Shown: positions 42,922-51,669 of the stretch, in pieces | Numbering within the stretch: position 1 is the stretch's first letter | How the letters are laid out: every line of letters starts with the position of its first letter | Source of the DNA: Bacteroidota bacterium | GTDB lineage: Bacteria > Bacteroidota > Bacteroidia > B-17B0 > Aurantibacillaceae | Length of the DNA stretch: 64,000 bases | Assembly (NCBI GenBank): GCA_018267825.1 | Contig: JAFDXR010000003.1 | Location: 390,952 to 454,951, forward strand | Direction of reading: 5' to 3' | The notes under the pieces: model-generated | The model's database searches: none | What the model was told of the DNA's origin: nothing | The model's input: the letters and a program-made list of their open reading frames with translations, nothing else | Translations under genes and position numbers: made by a program

Positions 42922-45600
42922 CTATTTCTTTTTTAGCTGCTGCTCGCGATACCAGGTGGCATAATTCGGGTAACCGGTACAGGTCTGGCACCATTGTGTA
43001 CGGATGGTCTCATTGTCGAGCACCTGAAAACTGATGTTGCAGGGGCCGGTAAAGAGATGGCAATATTCATCCTGCGACAGAATTCCCGGTGCTTTTTTCA
43101 TGAGTTTATAAAACCTACCGTTTTTCTTATACATATCCTGCAGGTATGCCATTTTCAGGTATAGTATAAAAACTTCGTGATTTGGTTTAGGGGCCAGTGC
43201 AAAAGGAGCCAGGATCCTGTAGGCGTATTCATCCTTATAATAGTAAATAAAATAGCGCGCCATTTTATAAGCTACCGAATCGTTGTAATGCCTGGTTTTA
43301 TAAACATAAAACAGGTTATTCATGGCTTTGGCCTGGAATGCCGCGTCTGGTTTCGTTTTATAAAACCAGTCGGCGGCCTTGAAGTAAAAATTCATTTTTA
43401 ACTGATCGAGGGTGTCTTTTGGAATAGCCTTACCACCCAGGCGACCAAGCAATCCGAATACTTTCTCGGGAGTAATTTTCTCATCGTGATCGTAATAATG
43501 CAAACTGTCCCATTGATTGATCAGGATACTTAAAAAATTATAGCGTTGCACCTGGGTGGCCTGCTTCGACATGGCATCTTCTTTAAAAGAATGATAGAGT
43601 TTGGTAATGTCCCGGTTAGCAGTGCTATCAAACAGATGATTAAAAATAACTTCGTTGCGGTGAATTCTCGCATAGGGTTTCGAATCCGGAAATTTCACCG
43701 TGTAAAGATCAGTTGCTGCTACTTTTTTGGCCACAACACTTTTGTAGAGATAGGTTTGAATATTGTATAATTTCTGCAGGTCTTTGGCTGTTATTTTCTT
43801 TTTGTCGGCCTCACCGCTGAATTGCCGGTACTGAAGCAGTGCATTGTGAATCCGCGCAGAATCAGTACTGCGGAGCATGAGCCACAGTTTCACTTCGGCC
43901 TTGCGTTCCTGGCTGAAAATATCTTCCAGATCTTTGCTGATTTCATGATTCTCCAGTTCTTTTTTCACCCGGGCATGATCCATGTTTTTGAGGTAGGCAT
44001 ATTTCGTTTCTCCCACCCTGGCATAAAAATGCTCCCAGTCTTCGCGGGTGTCTATATCGTGTATCAGCGTATCTACACGCATGGAATCAAGTACTTTGCG
44101 TATAGACATGGTCCGTTTCAGTGTCAGGGCCTTATTCACTTCCTCACTGCCTTCTACAGAAGCACTTGCATTTATGTGCAGTTTTACGATGTTATAATTC
44201 TCCAGGCGAATGGTGTCGAGCAGTGGCTTTATATCGGCATAGTTATAACTTGCTTTGCCCTGCTTGAAATTGACGGTAAAATCATAGCGGATGGTATCTT
44301 CCGGGAAACGGTACTCAAACTCACTGAGTTCGGGCAAGAGTGGCGTAGGCTTAATGTTCTGAAAATGTTCACCGCAATAATCGGTGTAGTGAACGACGCT
44401 ACAGACACGCTTTTTACGAAGGAAAAGAATATTGACCTCATAAAAATCCTTTTCATCTGCCGGGAGCTTACCAATGATCTCGTCCATCGGGCAGCCCGGA
44501 AAACGTTTCGGAATCAGAGCAAATGCATCGGGGTATTGCCGGAAGCGGAATCCAAGAATGATGTTGCGGATTGTTCCCCATTTATTGAGTTTCCAGATAA
44601 AGCGCACTTTACGATAAGTGCGACGGAGCCTCCATTTATAGACGGGTTTCTCTACAGTACCATTGGCTATACACTGCCCGTTGCGCCGGCTTGGCTTGAG
44701 GAAAAAATTCTTATTGGTGCATTCATAATCCCCATAGTGCACAATCTCAACGGCAAGTCCGTCGCGGCGCCTTTTGGTAAACTGTTTAAAGAAAGCGCCA
44801 TTAGTTATTACGCCATGAATATTGTTGAGGGAGTCGACGTAAAATCCGGCACCTACACCGGCAAGAGCATCGCATTGCCGGCAACGCCGGTATTTTTTCC
44901 GGGGCTTTAATCCCCAGCGATGGCGGCCCTTATGCATGGTATGTGCTACCTGTTTCAGTTCTGTGAGGTCATACTCTACCGTGTTGGGATCTTCGAACGG
45001 AAAGAGGCTCAGATTTTCTTCAAAAACAAATTTACTCTTTACCTCGGCGATCTTTTGGGTGACATAAATCCTTCGCGTCGCCTTATCATAAGCAATACTC
45101 ACGCCGGTAATCTGGCACTCTTTCTTTGTTATATTCTTGAGTTGCGCACGTGACTTCGTCCATCCTTTCACAATTTTAGCGGCCAGTTCACCATAGCTGT
45201 AATACACATTCAGATCAGGCGTTTTTATATAGAATTTCTTATAGGGCGTACATACAGCTACATTTTCGCCAACAAAATAATTTACGGCGCCAAATGTCTC
45301 TGCCCGTTTCTGCGGCGTTTTATATTTTGCACCGTTTTCAAAATGGCTGAGGACATGCGTTTTCGCCATCTGCCGCGAATGATATGAAGCGGCCATATAC
45401 AGCACACTGTCATTCACAAACACATGCATCCCTTTACGTTCGCGGATGCTGTCGATTTTAAATTTGATAAGGTGTTCGAGGTATTGGGTATTGATATTGT
45501 CGGGATCTACTTCCTCTTCGGGTGATTGAGCAGAACCACAAAGCGGGCCAACGATAAATAACAGCAGGTACACCAGTGTTTTTATCGGGGCTTTTATCAT
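42922..45600 (-). CDS. Exported CAP (SCP)-domain and OmpA-like fusion protein
   Basis: An 892-residue protein with signal peptide 1-25 (ends GSAQ). Residues 38-175 look like a CAP/SCP domain: MAASYHSRQMA, LSHFENG, GENVAV and GWTKSRAQLKNI, although the second CAP histidine is Gln. A basic region with a CRQC pair near 238 follows, then an OmpA/Pal-like segment (about 443-510: DFTVNFKQGKASYNYADIKPLL, HINASASVEG). A long helical region (550-840) and a Cys-bearing tail (QWCQTCTG near 871) complete it. The fusion suggests peptidoglycan or envelope binding combined with CAP-type ligand binding. hldD lies 9 bases upstream on the same strand. Confidence 0.85.
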   Translation of the reverse strand: MIKAPIKTLVYLLLFIVGPLCGSAQSPEEEVDPDNINTQYLEHLIKFKIDSIRERKGMHVFVNDSVLYMAASYHSRQMAKTHVLSHFENGAKYKTPQKRAETFGAVNYFVGENVAVCTPYKKFYIKTPDLNVYYSYGELAAKIVKGWTKSRAQLKNITKKECQITGVSIAYDKATRRIYVTQKIAEVKSKFVFEENLSLFPFEDPNTVEYDLTELKQVAHTMHKGRHRWGLKPRKKYRRCRQCDALAGVGAGFYVDSLNNIHGVITNGAFFKQFTKRRRDGLAVEIVHYGDYECTNKNFFLKPSRRNGQCIANGTVEKPVYKWRLRRTYRKVRFIWKLNKWGTIRNIILGFRFRQYPDAFALIPKRFPGCPMDEIIGKLPADEKDFYEVNILFLRKKRVCSVVHYTDYCGEHFQNIKPTPLLPELSEFEYRFPEDTIRYDFTVNFKQGKASYNYADIKPLLDTIRLENYNIVKLHINASASVEGSEEVNKALTLKRTMSIRKVLDSMRVDTLIHDIDTREDWEHFYARVGETKYAYLKNMDHARVKKELENHEISKDLEDIFSQERKAEVKLWLMLRSTDSARIHNALLQYRQFSGEADKKKITAKDLQKLYNIQTYLYKSVVAKKVAATDLYTVKFPDSKPYARIHRNEVIFNHLFDSTANRDITKLYHSFKEDAMSKQATQVQRYNFLSILINQWDSLHYYDHDEKITPEKVFGLLGRLGGKAIPKDTLDQLKMNFYFKAADWFYKTKPDAAFQAKAMNNLFYVYKTRHYNDSVAYKMARYFIYYYKDEYAYRILAPFALAPKPNHEVFILYLKMAYLQDMYKKNGRFYKLMKKAPGILSQDEYCHLFTGPCNISFQVLDNETIRTQWCQTCTGYPNYATWYREQQLKKK

Positions 45601-45609
45601 AAAAACAAA

Positions 45610-46575
45610 TCAATAATAGGATTTCGTCAGCAGGTAATGTTTCACATAATCGTCAACACCATCTTCCAGGCTGGTGAAATGTTTCTCATAACCCTGGCCG
45701 ATCAGCTTCTTCATATTTGCCTCTGTAAAGTACTGATATTTATCGCGAATATCAACAGGTGTATCTATAAATTCGATCACGGGTTCTTTACCCAGTGCCC
45801 TGAAGGTCGCCTTGGCCAGGTCGGCAAACGTACGTGCCCTGCCGCTTCCAAGGTTATAAATACCATTTTTAATTTTATGGGTATACGGAAAATAAAGTAC
45901 CTCTACCACATCCTTTACATATACAAAGTCGCGGAGCTGCCCGCCATCCTGGTATAAAGGATTATGACTTCTGAACAGTTTCACAAAACCATTTTGCTGA
46001 ATCTGATGAAAGGCGTGGAATATCACGGATGCCATACGCCCCTTATGAAACTCATTGGGTCCATAGACATTGAAGAACTTGAATCCCAGCCATAGAGGTG
46101 GCTGCTGTTTTTGCTGAAGCGCCCACTTGTCAAAATCGTTTTTACTGTCGCCATAAGGATTCAAAGGTTTCAGAGAAGGAATGAGTGATTCATCGTCATC
46201 GTAACCATATTCGCCCAAACCATAGGTTGCTGCTGAAGACGCATAAACGAGCGGAATATTATTCTCAGCACACACCTCCCAGATAGCTTTGGTGTAATTG
46301 ACATTCAGTTCATCAAAAATAGCTTTATTGAATTCTGTTGTGTCGGTACGTGCGCCAATGTGATATACAAAACTCACTTCGCCCGCATGCTCTTTAAACC
46401 AAACGGGAAATTCGGAGCGTTCCATTTTCCGGAGAAATTTTTTCCCCTCATAGTTTGATTGTTTATCTGTTTTCTGAAAATCGTCGACAATTAAAATATC
46501 GCTGATGCCTTCTTTATTAAAGCGACTCAAAAGACAACTCCCGATAAAACCCGCTGCACCTGTTATAACTATCAT
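45610..46575 (-). CDS. hldD: ADP-L-glycero-D-manno-heptose 6-epimerase
   Basis: A 321-residue extended SDR epimerase making the L,D-heptose nucleotide for LPS inner core. The N-terminal nucleotide site is VITGAAGFIGS (3-13), the active site includes SSAATYG and NPYGDSKNDFD (Tyr and Lys of YxxxK), and FFNVYGPNEFHKGRMASV is the family-specific substrate loop. Length is as expected for HldD. The CAP/OmpA-like gene starts 9 bases downstream, so it is co-transcribed. A short palindrome (TAGTAAAATTACTA, 46592-46605) lies upstream and could be an operator, but support is weak. Confidence 0.95.
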   Translation of the reverse strand: MIVITGAAGFIGSCLLSRFNKEGISDILIVDDFQKTDKQSNYEGKKFLRKMERSEFPVWFKEHAGEVSFVYHIGARTDTTEFNKAIFDELNVNYTKAIWEVCAENNIPLVYASSAATYGLGEYGYDDDESLIPSLKPLNPYGDSKNDFDKWALQQKQQPPLWLGFKFFNVYGPNEFHKGRMASVIFHAFHQIQQNGFVKLFRSHNPLYQDGGQLRDFVYVKDVVEVLYFPYTHKIKNGIYNLGSGRARTFADLAKATFRALGKEPVIEFIDTPVDIRDKYQYFTEANMKKLIGQGYEKHFTSLEDGVDDYVKHYLLTKSYY

Positions 46576-46624
46576 GATACTGAATTTAAAGTAGTAAAAT
46601 TACTAAATCTCCGCCAGCTTCATT

Positions 46625-46653
46625 TTGAAAATCCAAACATTTATTTACATTTG
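46625..46653 (+). promoter_or_regulatory. Promoter of the acyl-CoA ligase gene (TTG-N18-TACATTTG)
   Basis: TTG at 46625-46627 and TACATTTG at 46646-46653, 18 bases apart, a full match to the Bacteroidota consensus. The ATG at 46672 lies 18 bases downstream. Confidence 0.7.
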
Positions 46654-46671
46654 AGATAAAGTAAAATTAAC

Positions 46672-48447
46672 ATGAGTATTACCAGGGTTTTTGACATCTT
46701 AGACCTTTACAAAAGCACGTATAAAAAAGAAGATCTGTTATGCGGAAAGCAAAACAGGCAGTGGCGAAAATACAGCAGCGACGAATGTCTTGACATCATT
46801 AACCAGGTAAGCTACGGACTCAGTGCCCTCGGCCTGAACGACCAGGATCGTGTAGCCATCATTTCGAACAACCGGCCCGAATGGTGTTTTGCCGACTACG
46901 GTTGTCAGCAGTTGGGCATTGTAACGGTGCCTGTTTTTCCAACAATCAGTTCACACGATCTCCTCTATATTCTCAAACATGCCGAAGTCAGCGCCATTTT
47001 TATTTCGGATAAGACTTTGTTTTCAAAGCTTGCTGCTATAGAGAATGAAATCCCGCATGTGAAATATGTCATCAGTTTTAATGAAGTAGATGGTGTGATG
47101 CATTTCAATGACCTGGTACAAAAGGGCCGGGAAAATCCTGTACCGGAAAAAATTGCCGCCATAAAGGCCGGCATTAAACCGGATCAGTTGCTCACTATTC
47201 TGTACACATCCGGCACGTCGGGAACCCCGAAGGGAGTTATGCTTTCGCACAACAACCTGGTGCAAAACGTATTGAACTGCCAGACGCTGGCTCCGCTCGA
47301 TTCGTGGTGGAAAGCCCTGAGTTTCCTCCCCCTGAACCATGTATATGAACGCATGCTCATAACCCTCTATTTATTTAAGGGCATCTCGGTTTATTTTGCA
47401 GAGGGCTTTGAAACCATTGGCGACAACCTCAAAGAAGTGCAACCGCAGATTTTTGTTTCTGTACCGCGCCTGATTGAACGCGTGTATGAAAAAATAACCG
47501 CAGCCGGTGAAAAACTGAGTGGTATGAAACGCCGCATCTTCGACTGGAGTATTCGTATTGCCGAAGCCTATGAAGTGAACGGTGCGAATGGCCCGGTGTA
47601 TGAACTGAAACGAAAAATAGCCGATAAACTTATCTACAGCAAATGGAGAGAGGCCGTTGGCGGAAAACTCGTATGCCTGGCTTCGGGTGGTGCTGCATTA
47701 AATCCAAAGCTCGAACGTATTTTTCTTTGCGCAAAAATTGTGGTGCTCCAGGGTTATGGTCTTACCGAAACAGCGGTGGTTGTTGCAGTAAACCGCTTTG
47801 GCAAAGACAATATCCGCATTGGTACCGTAGGACCGGTTATTGATAATACCGAAGTAAAAATTGCCCCGGAAGATGGTGAAATCCTGATTAAAGGGCCGTC
47901 TGTGATGATGGGCTATTACAAGAACCCGGAAGCTACAGCGGAGGCCATTGACCAGGATGGCTGGTTTCATACCGGTGATGTGGGAACATTTGTGGAAGGC
48001 CGTTTTTTGAAAATCACCGACCGCAAAAAAGAAATATTCAAAACGAGTGCCGGCAAATACATTACGCCACTGGCCATTGAGAACAAACTCAAAGAGAGCC
48101 GTTACATTGAACAGTGCATGGTGATCGGCGAAAACCAGAAGTTTGCTTCGGCCCTGCTCGTGCCCAATTTCGATAACTTCAAAGAATACTGCAAGGCCAA
48201 TGGGATTGCCTGGGAAGACCACACCATTATGAGCCAGCATGCCGACCTGAAGCGCATGATTCATGAGCATGTGAAAGCTGTAAATAAAACACTGGCTCCA
48301 TACGAACAGCTGAAACGCACCGAGATATTACCAAAACAATGGGGGATTGATACAGGTGAGCTGACTCCGAAACTGAGTCTGAAACGTAAAGTGATAAAAG
48401 AAAAATACGAAGACGCTATTCAAAAGATTTTCTCGGTAGACGAATAG
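46672..48447 (+). CDS. Long-chain fatty acyl-CoA ligase (AMP-forming)
   Basis: A 591-residue ANL-superfamily enzyme activating fatty acids to acyl-AMP and then acyl-CoA. The P-loop reads YTSGTSGTPKGVMLSH (about 177-192), the adenine loop is GYGLTETAVV, the hinge region is WFHTGDVG, and LKITDRKKEIFKTSAGKYITP and LSLKRKVI are the A8/A10-type motifs. The size and motif spacing fit the FadD15/FACL group. It is cytoplasmic or membrane associated. It stands alone with its own promoter and is tail-to-tail (5 bases) with the beta-barrel gene. Confidence 0.95.
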   Translation: MSITRVFDILDLYKSTYKKEDLLCGKQNRQWRKYSSDECLDIINQVSYGLSALGLNDQDRVAIISNNRPEWCFADYGCQQLGIVTVPVFPTISSHDLLYILKHAEVSAIFISDKTLFSKLAAIENEIPHVKYVISFNEVDGVMHFNDLVQKGRENPVPEKIAAIKAGIKPDQLLTILYTSGTSGTPKGVMLSHNNLVQNVLNCQTLAPLDSWWKALSFLPLNHVYERMLITLYLFKGISVYFAEGFETIGDNLKEVQPQIFVSVPRLIERVYEKITAAGEKLSGMKRRIFDWSIRIAEAYEVNGANGPVYELKRKIADKLIYSKWREAVGGKLVCLASGGAALNPKLERIFLCAKIVVLQGYGLTETAVVVAVNRFGKDNIRIGTVGPVIDNTEVKIAPEDGEILIKGPSVMMGYYKNPEATAEAIDQDGWFHTGDVGTFVEGRFLKITDRKKEIFKTSAGKYITPLAIENKLKESRYIEQCMVIGENQKFASALLVPNFDNFKEYCKANGIAWEDHTIMSQHADLKRMIHEHVKAVNKTLAPYEQLKRTEILPKQWGIDTGELTPKLSLKRKVIKEKYEDAIQKIFSVDE

Positions 48448-48452
48448 ACTTT

Positions 48453-49208
48453 CTAAAATTTCAGACCGAGTGTCAGGAAAATATGGCTCCCGCTGATATA
48501 CATGCTGCTGGGCGCAAAACTCTCATTAAAATAAAAGGGAGATAAGCCATAACGGAACTGCAGCTCTACAAAAAAAGCATTTTGTTTCATGGGTGTGTTT
48601 TTCTGCATACCCAGGCCCACATTCATAAACGCATTGTTCACCGGGTTGAATGCCGGGTTTTTGAATTTAAGTTTCTCGTGCTGAAAATCGACTTCCTGTC
48701 CGCTCTGGGTAACCTGTAGGTCTGAGGCCACCAGCCAGCGATAGCAATAGCCTGCAAAAATATAATGAGACCAGATGCTGTTATTTTCACGCCTGAAAGA
48801 ATATTTCAATTGCAGTGGAAAATCCAATTCATGAATCAGCAGGCTGTAGCGGTAATCCATGTGACCATTGTACAGCTGAATGCTGTCGGGATAGAAATAG
48901 TATGAGTTAAAGCTTAGCCCGTGAAGCATGTACTCCGCCCCAACCATCAGGAAACATTTATTTTGCTTATCCAGGCGGATCTCTTCTTTGAGCGAACCGC
49001 AAAACGCCATCTTCTGCCGGGGAGACGATGTATGATGCGCGTTTGTCTTATACAGACCAATCACCGGCGAAACACTCAGCCTGGTTTTCACACGGGCATT
49101 TTTCCGTTTGGCACGTAGTTTCCGTCCACCATCTTCCTGGGCATGACCCGAAACCGTGCAAATGATCAGTAAACAAAAACATGCATATTTTAGCAGCCGA
49201 TGTGTCAA
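48453..49208 (-). CDS. Outer-membrane beta-barrel protein (PorT-like size), uncharacterised
   Basis: A 251-residue exported protein with a TTG start that overlaps the SDR stop by four bases (TTGA); no in-frame ATG lies near. The signal peptide ends at GHAQ (about residue 24). A basic linker (DGGRKLRAKRKNARVKTR) precedes alternating aromatic strands such as SFNSYYFYPDS and SHYIFAGYCYRW, and the chain ends ...HIFLTLGLKF with a terminal phenylalanine, as in outer-membrane barrels. Probably eight strands. Function unknown. It is the last gene of an APC permease/SDR/barrel operon. Confidence 0.8.
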   Translation of the reverse strand: MTHRLLKYACFCLLIICTVSGHAQEDGGRKLRAKRKNARVKTRLSVSPVIGLYKTNAHHTSSPRQKMAFCGSLKEEIRLDKQNKCFLMVGAEYMLHGLSFNSYYFYPDSIQLYNGHMDYRYSLLIHELDFPLQLKYSFRRENNSIWSHYIFAGYCYRWLVASDLQVTQSGQEVDFQHEKLKFKNPAFNPVNNAFMNVGLGMQKNTPMKQNAFFVELQFRYGLSPFYFNESFAPSSMYISGSHIFLTLGLKF

Positions 49209-49960
49209 TTTTGCCGGAGTACTGTTGTTGCATTGGCCTGCACGGCAGGCATGATCACGATATCATTAATATTGACATGAGCCGGTCGCGAAGCGATCCA
49301 GAAAACAGTCTCTGCAATATCATCAGGAGTCAGCGGTTGAATTCCGGCATAAACCTGTTTGGCACGTTGCTCATCACCATGAAAACGTACAAGGCTGAAT
49401 TCTGTTTCAACCATACCCGGGTTAACTGCAGAAACGCGGATATGATGTGGTAGCAGATCGATGCGCATGCCTTTATTTAAAGCATCTACAGCGTGCTTGG
49501 TTGCGCAGTATACATTGCCGTTGGCATATACTTCCTTACCCGCGATAGAGCCAACATTAATAATGTGACCTCTTTTACGGGCAATCATCAGCTGACTCAC
49601 TGCTTTTGTCATATACAACAAGCCTTTCACATTGGTATCGATCATACGCTCCCAGTCGTCGGTTTCCCCGTCCTGGATAGGTGCCAGTCCGGCCGCGAGT
49701 CCGGCGTTGTTCACAAGCACATCGATGTTTCTGTAATCATCCAGTAAGGATGCAACCGCTGCATCCACTTCAGTTTGTTTACGAACATCAAAGCATAAGG
49801 TCAATACCTTTATTTTATACGTTTCTTCAAGTTCCTTCTTCAGATCATTCAAGCGATCCTGGCGGCGCCCTGTAACAACCAGGTTATAGGCGTGCCGGGC
49901 AAATATATGTGCGCAGCTTTTCCCGATACCGGATGTTGCGCCTGTGATGAGTGCTAACAT
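49205..49960 (-). CDS. SDR family NADP(H)-dependent oxidoreductase (YdfG-like)
   Basis: A 251-residue classical short-chain dehydrogenase from the ATG at 49960; upstream in-frame codons run into the permease gene. The cofactor site is ITGATSGIGKS (4-14), then NNAG, the catalytic serine region NVGSIAGKEVY and the YCATK motif (Tyr and Lys). VNPGMVETEF and DIAETVFWIASRPAHVNINDIVIMP match YdfG-type enzymes that oxidise L-allo-threonine, serine or 3-hydroxy acids, but the substrate is not settled. It is 16 bases after the APC permease and overlaps the next gene, hinting at amino acid metabolism after uptake. Confidence 0.94.
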   Translation of the reverse strand: MLALITGATSGIGKSCAHIFARHAYNLVVTGRRQDRLNDLKKELEETYKIKVLTLCFDVRKQTEVDAAVASLLDDYRNIDVLVNNAGLAAGLAPIQDGETDDWERMIDTNVKGLLYMTKAVSQLMIARKRGHIINVGSIAGKEVYANGNVYCATKHAVDALNKGMRIDLLPHHIRVSAVNPGMVETEFSLVRFHGDEQRAKQVYAGIQPLTPDDIAETVFWIASRPAHVNINDIVIMPAVQANATTVLRQN

Positions 49961-49976
49961 AGTTATTTCTTTAGGT

Positions 49977-51626
49977 TTAAACAGATGGCTCTTCAGTAGT
50001 GGCCAGTTTACTTTTACGGTAGCCGTAGAGGAAATAAACCACCAGACCAATGACCAGCCATACAGAGAACATGACCCAGTTTTTCCAGCCCATACCCGTA
50101 AGCAGGTAACAACAGGAAAGTAATCCGAGAACAGGGATCAGGGAGTATTCTTTGATAAAACTCAATACGGCAATCACTGCCCAGAAAGCAAAGAAAATGA
50201 ATATGGGATAATTGTATGTTGTATGCTCTTTCTCATTGAAAAAAATATCAGTGCCTTTCAGGCCTATCAAAATGAAAGCGAGCAATGACACGATAGGTAC
50301 GATCCATTTGGAATTGACATAAGGCATTTTGAACTTTCCTTTTGCGTGGGCATTCTGATCGTGTGGCAATGTAAGAACGCCACCACATACCAGCACAAAT
50401 GCAAACAAAGTACCGATACTCGTGAAATCAAGCACGAAATTTTCGTCGGTAAAGAAAATCGGGATCCCGACAACCAGGCCTGTAACGATGGTAGAGAAGC
50501 CCGGCGTTTTGAACCGGGGATGTATGGATGCAAATCGTTTCGGAAGCAATCCATCGCGGCTCATGCTCATCCATATCCGGGGTTGTCCCATCTGGAATAC
50601 GAGCAAAACACTGGTCATAGCGACCACGGCTGCTATAGACACAATAAAAAGCATCCACTTCATTCCTTTAATCTTGAATATTTCTGCCAGCGGATCTGTA
50701 ACGCCCAGTACAGTATATGAAGCCATACCCGTGAGAACCAGTGCCAGAATAATATAAATTACGGTACAGATAACCAACGAATAAATCATACCACGTGGCA
50801 GATCCCGCTGGGGGTCTTTGCTTTCCTCGGCCAGTGTTGAAACAGCATCAAAACCAATATATGCAAAGAATACAGCCGAAACACCAGCCATAACCCCCTT
50901 GAAGCCATTTGGCATAAACGGACTCCAGTTATCAATATCTATTTGAAAAATTCCAACACCTACGACCAATGTTATAATAAGCAGCTTCACCACTACCATT
51001 GCATTACTGAAATGCTTGGATTCTTTTGTGCCGACAAATACCAGGGCTGTGATCAATGCATTGATAACAACCGCCGGTAAATCGAAAATGATGCGGAGTC
51101 CAAAAAGCTGCGGCGCTGTGGTCCAGGCCGTATAGCCCTCGCCGATCCTATTATTCAGAAAGTCGTTGTGCGCTGCCGTATAATTGATGGTGAGGTATTC
51201 AGGAAGGCCGTGTACAAGATTCGTAAAATAGCCGCTCCATGAAAAGGCAATATAAATGTTGCCGATGGAATATTCCATCAGCAGGGCCCAGCCAATGATC
51301 CAGGCAAACAATTCACCAAAGGAAACATAGGCATAGGTATAAGCACTTCCGGAAACAGGTACACGCGATGCAAATTCGGCATAACACATGGCAGTGAATC
51401 CGCAGGCAATAGCACAAATAATGTAAAGAATAACAACACCCGGTCCGGCCGCGAAACAGGCATTCCCTATGGCACTGAAAGTCCCGCCGCCAATAATGGC
51501 TGCCACACCGAAGAAGGTCAGGTCGCGAACATTCAGCACCTTGTGCAGGCCGGCGCCATGTCCTTCTGCCTCATCAGGTCTGACTGCTGAAAGCGATTTT
51601 TTTCTGAATAATGACTGTAAACTCAT
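49977..51626 (-). CDS. APC family amino acid permease (CAT-like)
   Basis: A 549-residue transporter with about 14 spans. The first span has the glycine motif GVAAIIGGGTFSAIGNA, and family blocks include VSGSAYTYAYVSFGE, FFAYIGFDAVSTLAEESKDPQRDLPRGMI and QMGQPRIWMSMSRDGLLP, the pattern of cationic amino acid transporter-like proteins such as YfnA. Predicted inner membrane. It is first in an operon with the SDR and beta-barrel genes and has its own promoter. Substrate cannot be set beyond amino acids. Confidence 0.94.
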   Translation of the reverse strand: MSLQSLFRKKSLSAVRPDEAEGHGAGLHKVLNVRDLTFFGVAAIIGGGTFSAIGNACFAAGPGVVILYIICAIACGFTAMCYAEFASRVPVSGSAYTYAYVSFGELFAWIIGWALLMEYSIGNIYIAFSWSGYFTNLVHGLPEYLTINYTAAHNDFLNNRIGEGYTAWTTAPQLFGLRIIFDLPAVVINALITALVFVGTKESKHFSNAMVVVKLLIITLVVGVGIFQIDIDNWSPFMPNGFKGVMAGVSAVFFAYIGFDAVSTLAEESKDPQRDLPRGMIYSLVICTVIYIILALVLTGMASYTVLGVTDPLAEIFKIKGMKWMLFIVSIAAVVAMTSVLLVFQMGQPRIWMSMSRDGLLPKRFASIHPRFKTPGFSTIVTGLVVGIPIFFTDENFVLDFTSIGTLFAFVLVCGGVLTLPHDQNAHAKGKFKMPYVNSKWIVPIVSLLAFILIGLKGTDIFFNEKEHTTYNYPIFIFFAFWAVIAVLSFIKEYSLIPVLGLLSCCYLLTGMGWKNWVMFSVWLVIGLVVYFLYGYRKSKLATTEEPSV

Positions 51627-51640
51627 AGTATTTAACCAAA

Positions 51641-51669
51641 CAAAGATAAAACTATTGTCCGTTAAGCAA
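51641..51669 (-). promoter_or_regulatory. Promoter of the CAT-like permease operon (TTG-N18-TATCTTTG)
   Basis: On the minus strand, TTG (51669-51667), 18 bases, then TATCTTTG (51648-51641), 14 bases before the ATG at 51626. The -33 element lies inside the 3' end of the upstream membrane protein gene. A full consensus match. Confidence 0.7.

Noticed and set aside
43822-44910. 362-codon plus-strand frame antisense to the CAP/OmpA-like gene
   Set aside because: Fully inside the opposite gene, no promoter element or family match, rich in Phe, Ile and His as expected of a complement frame.
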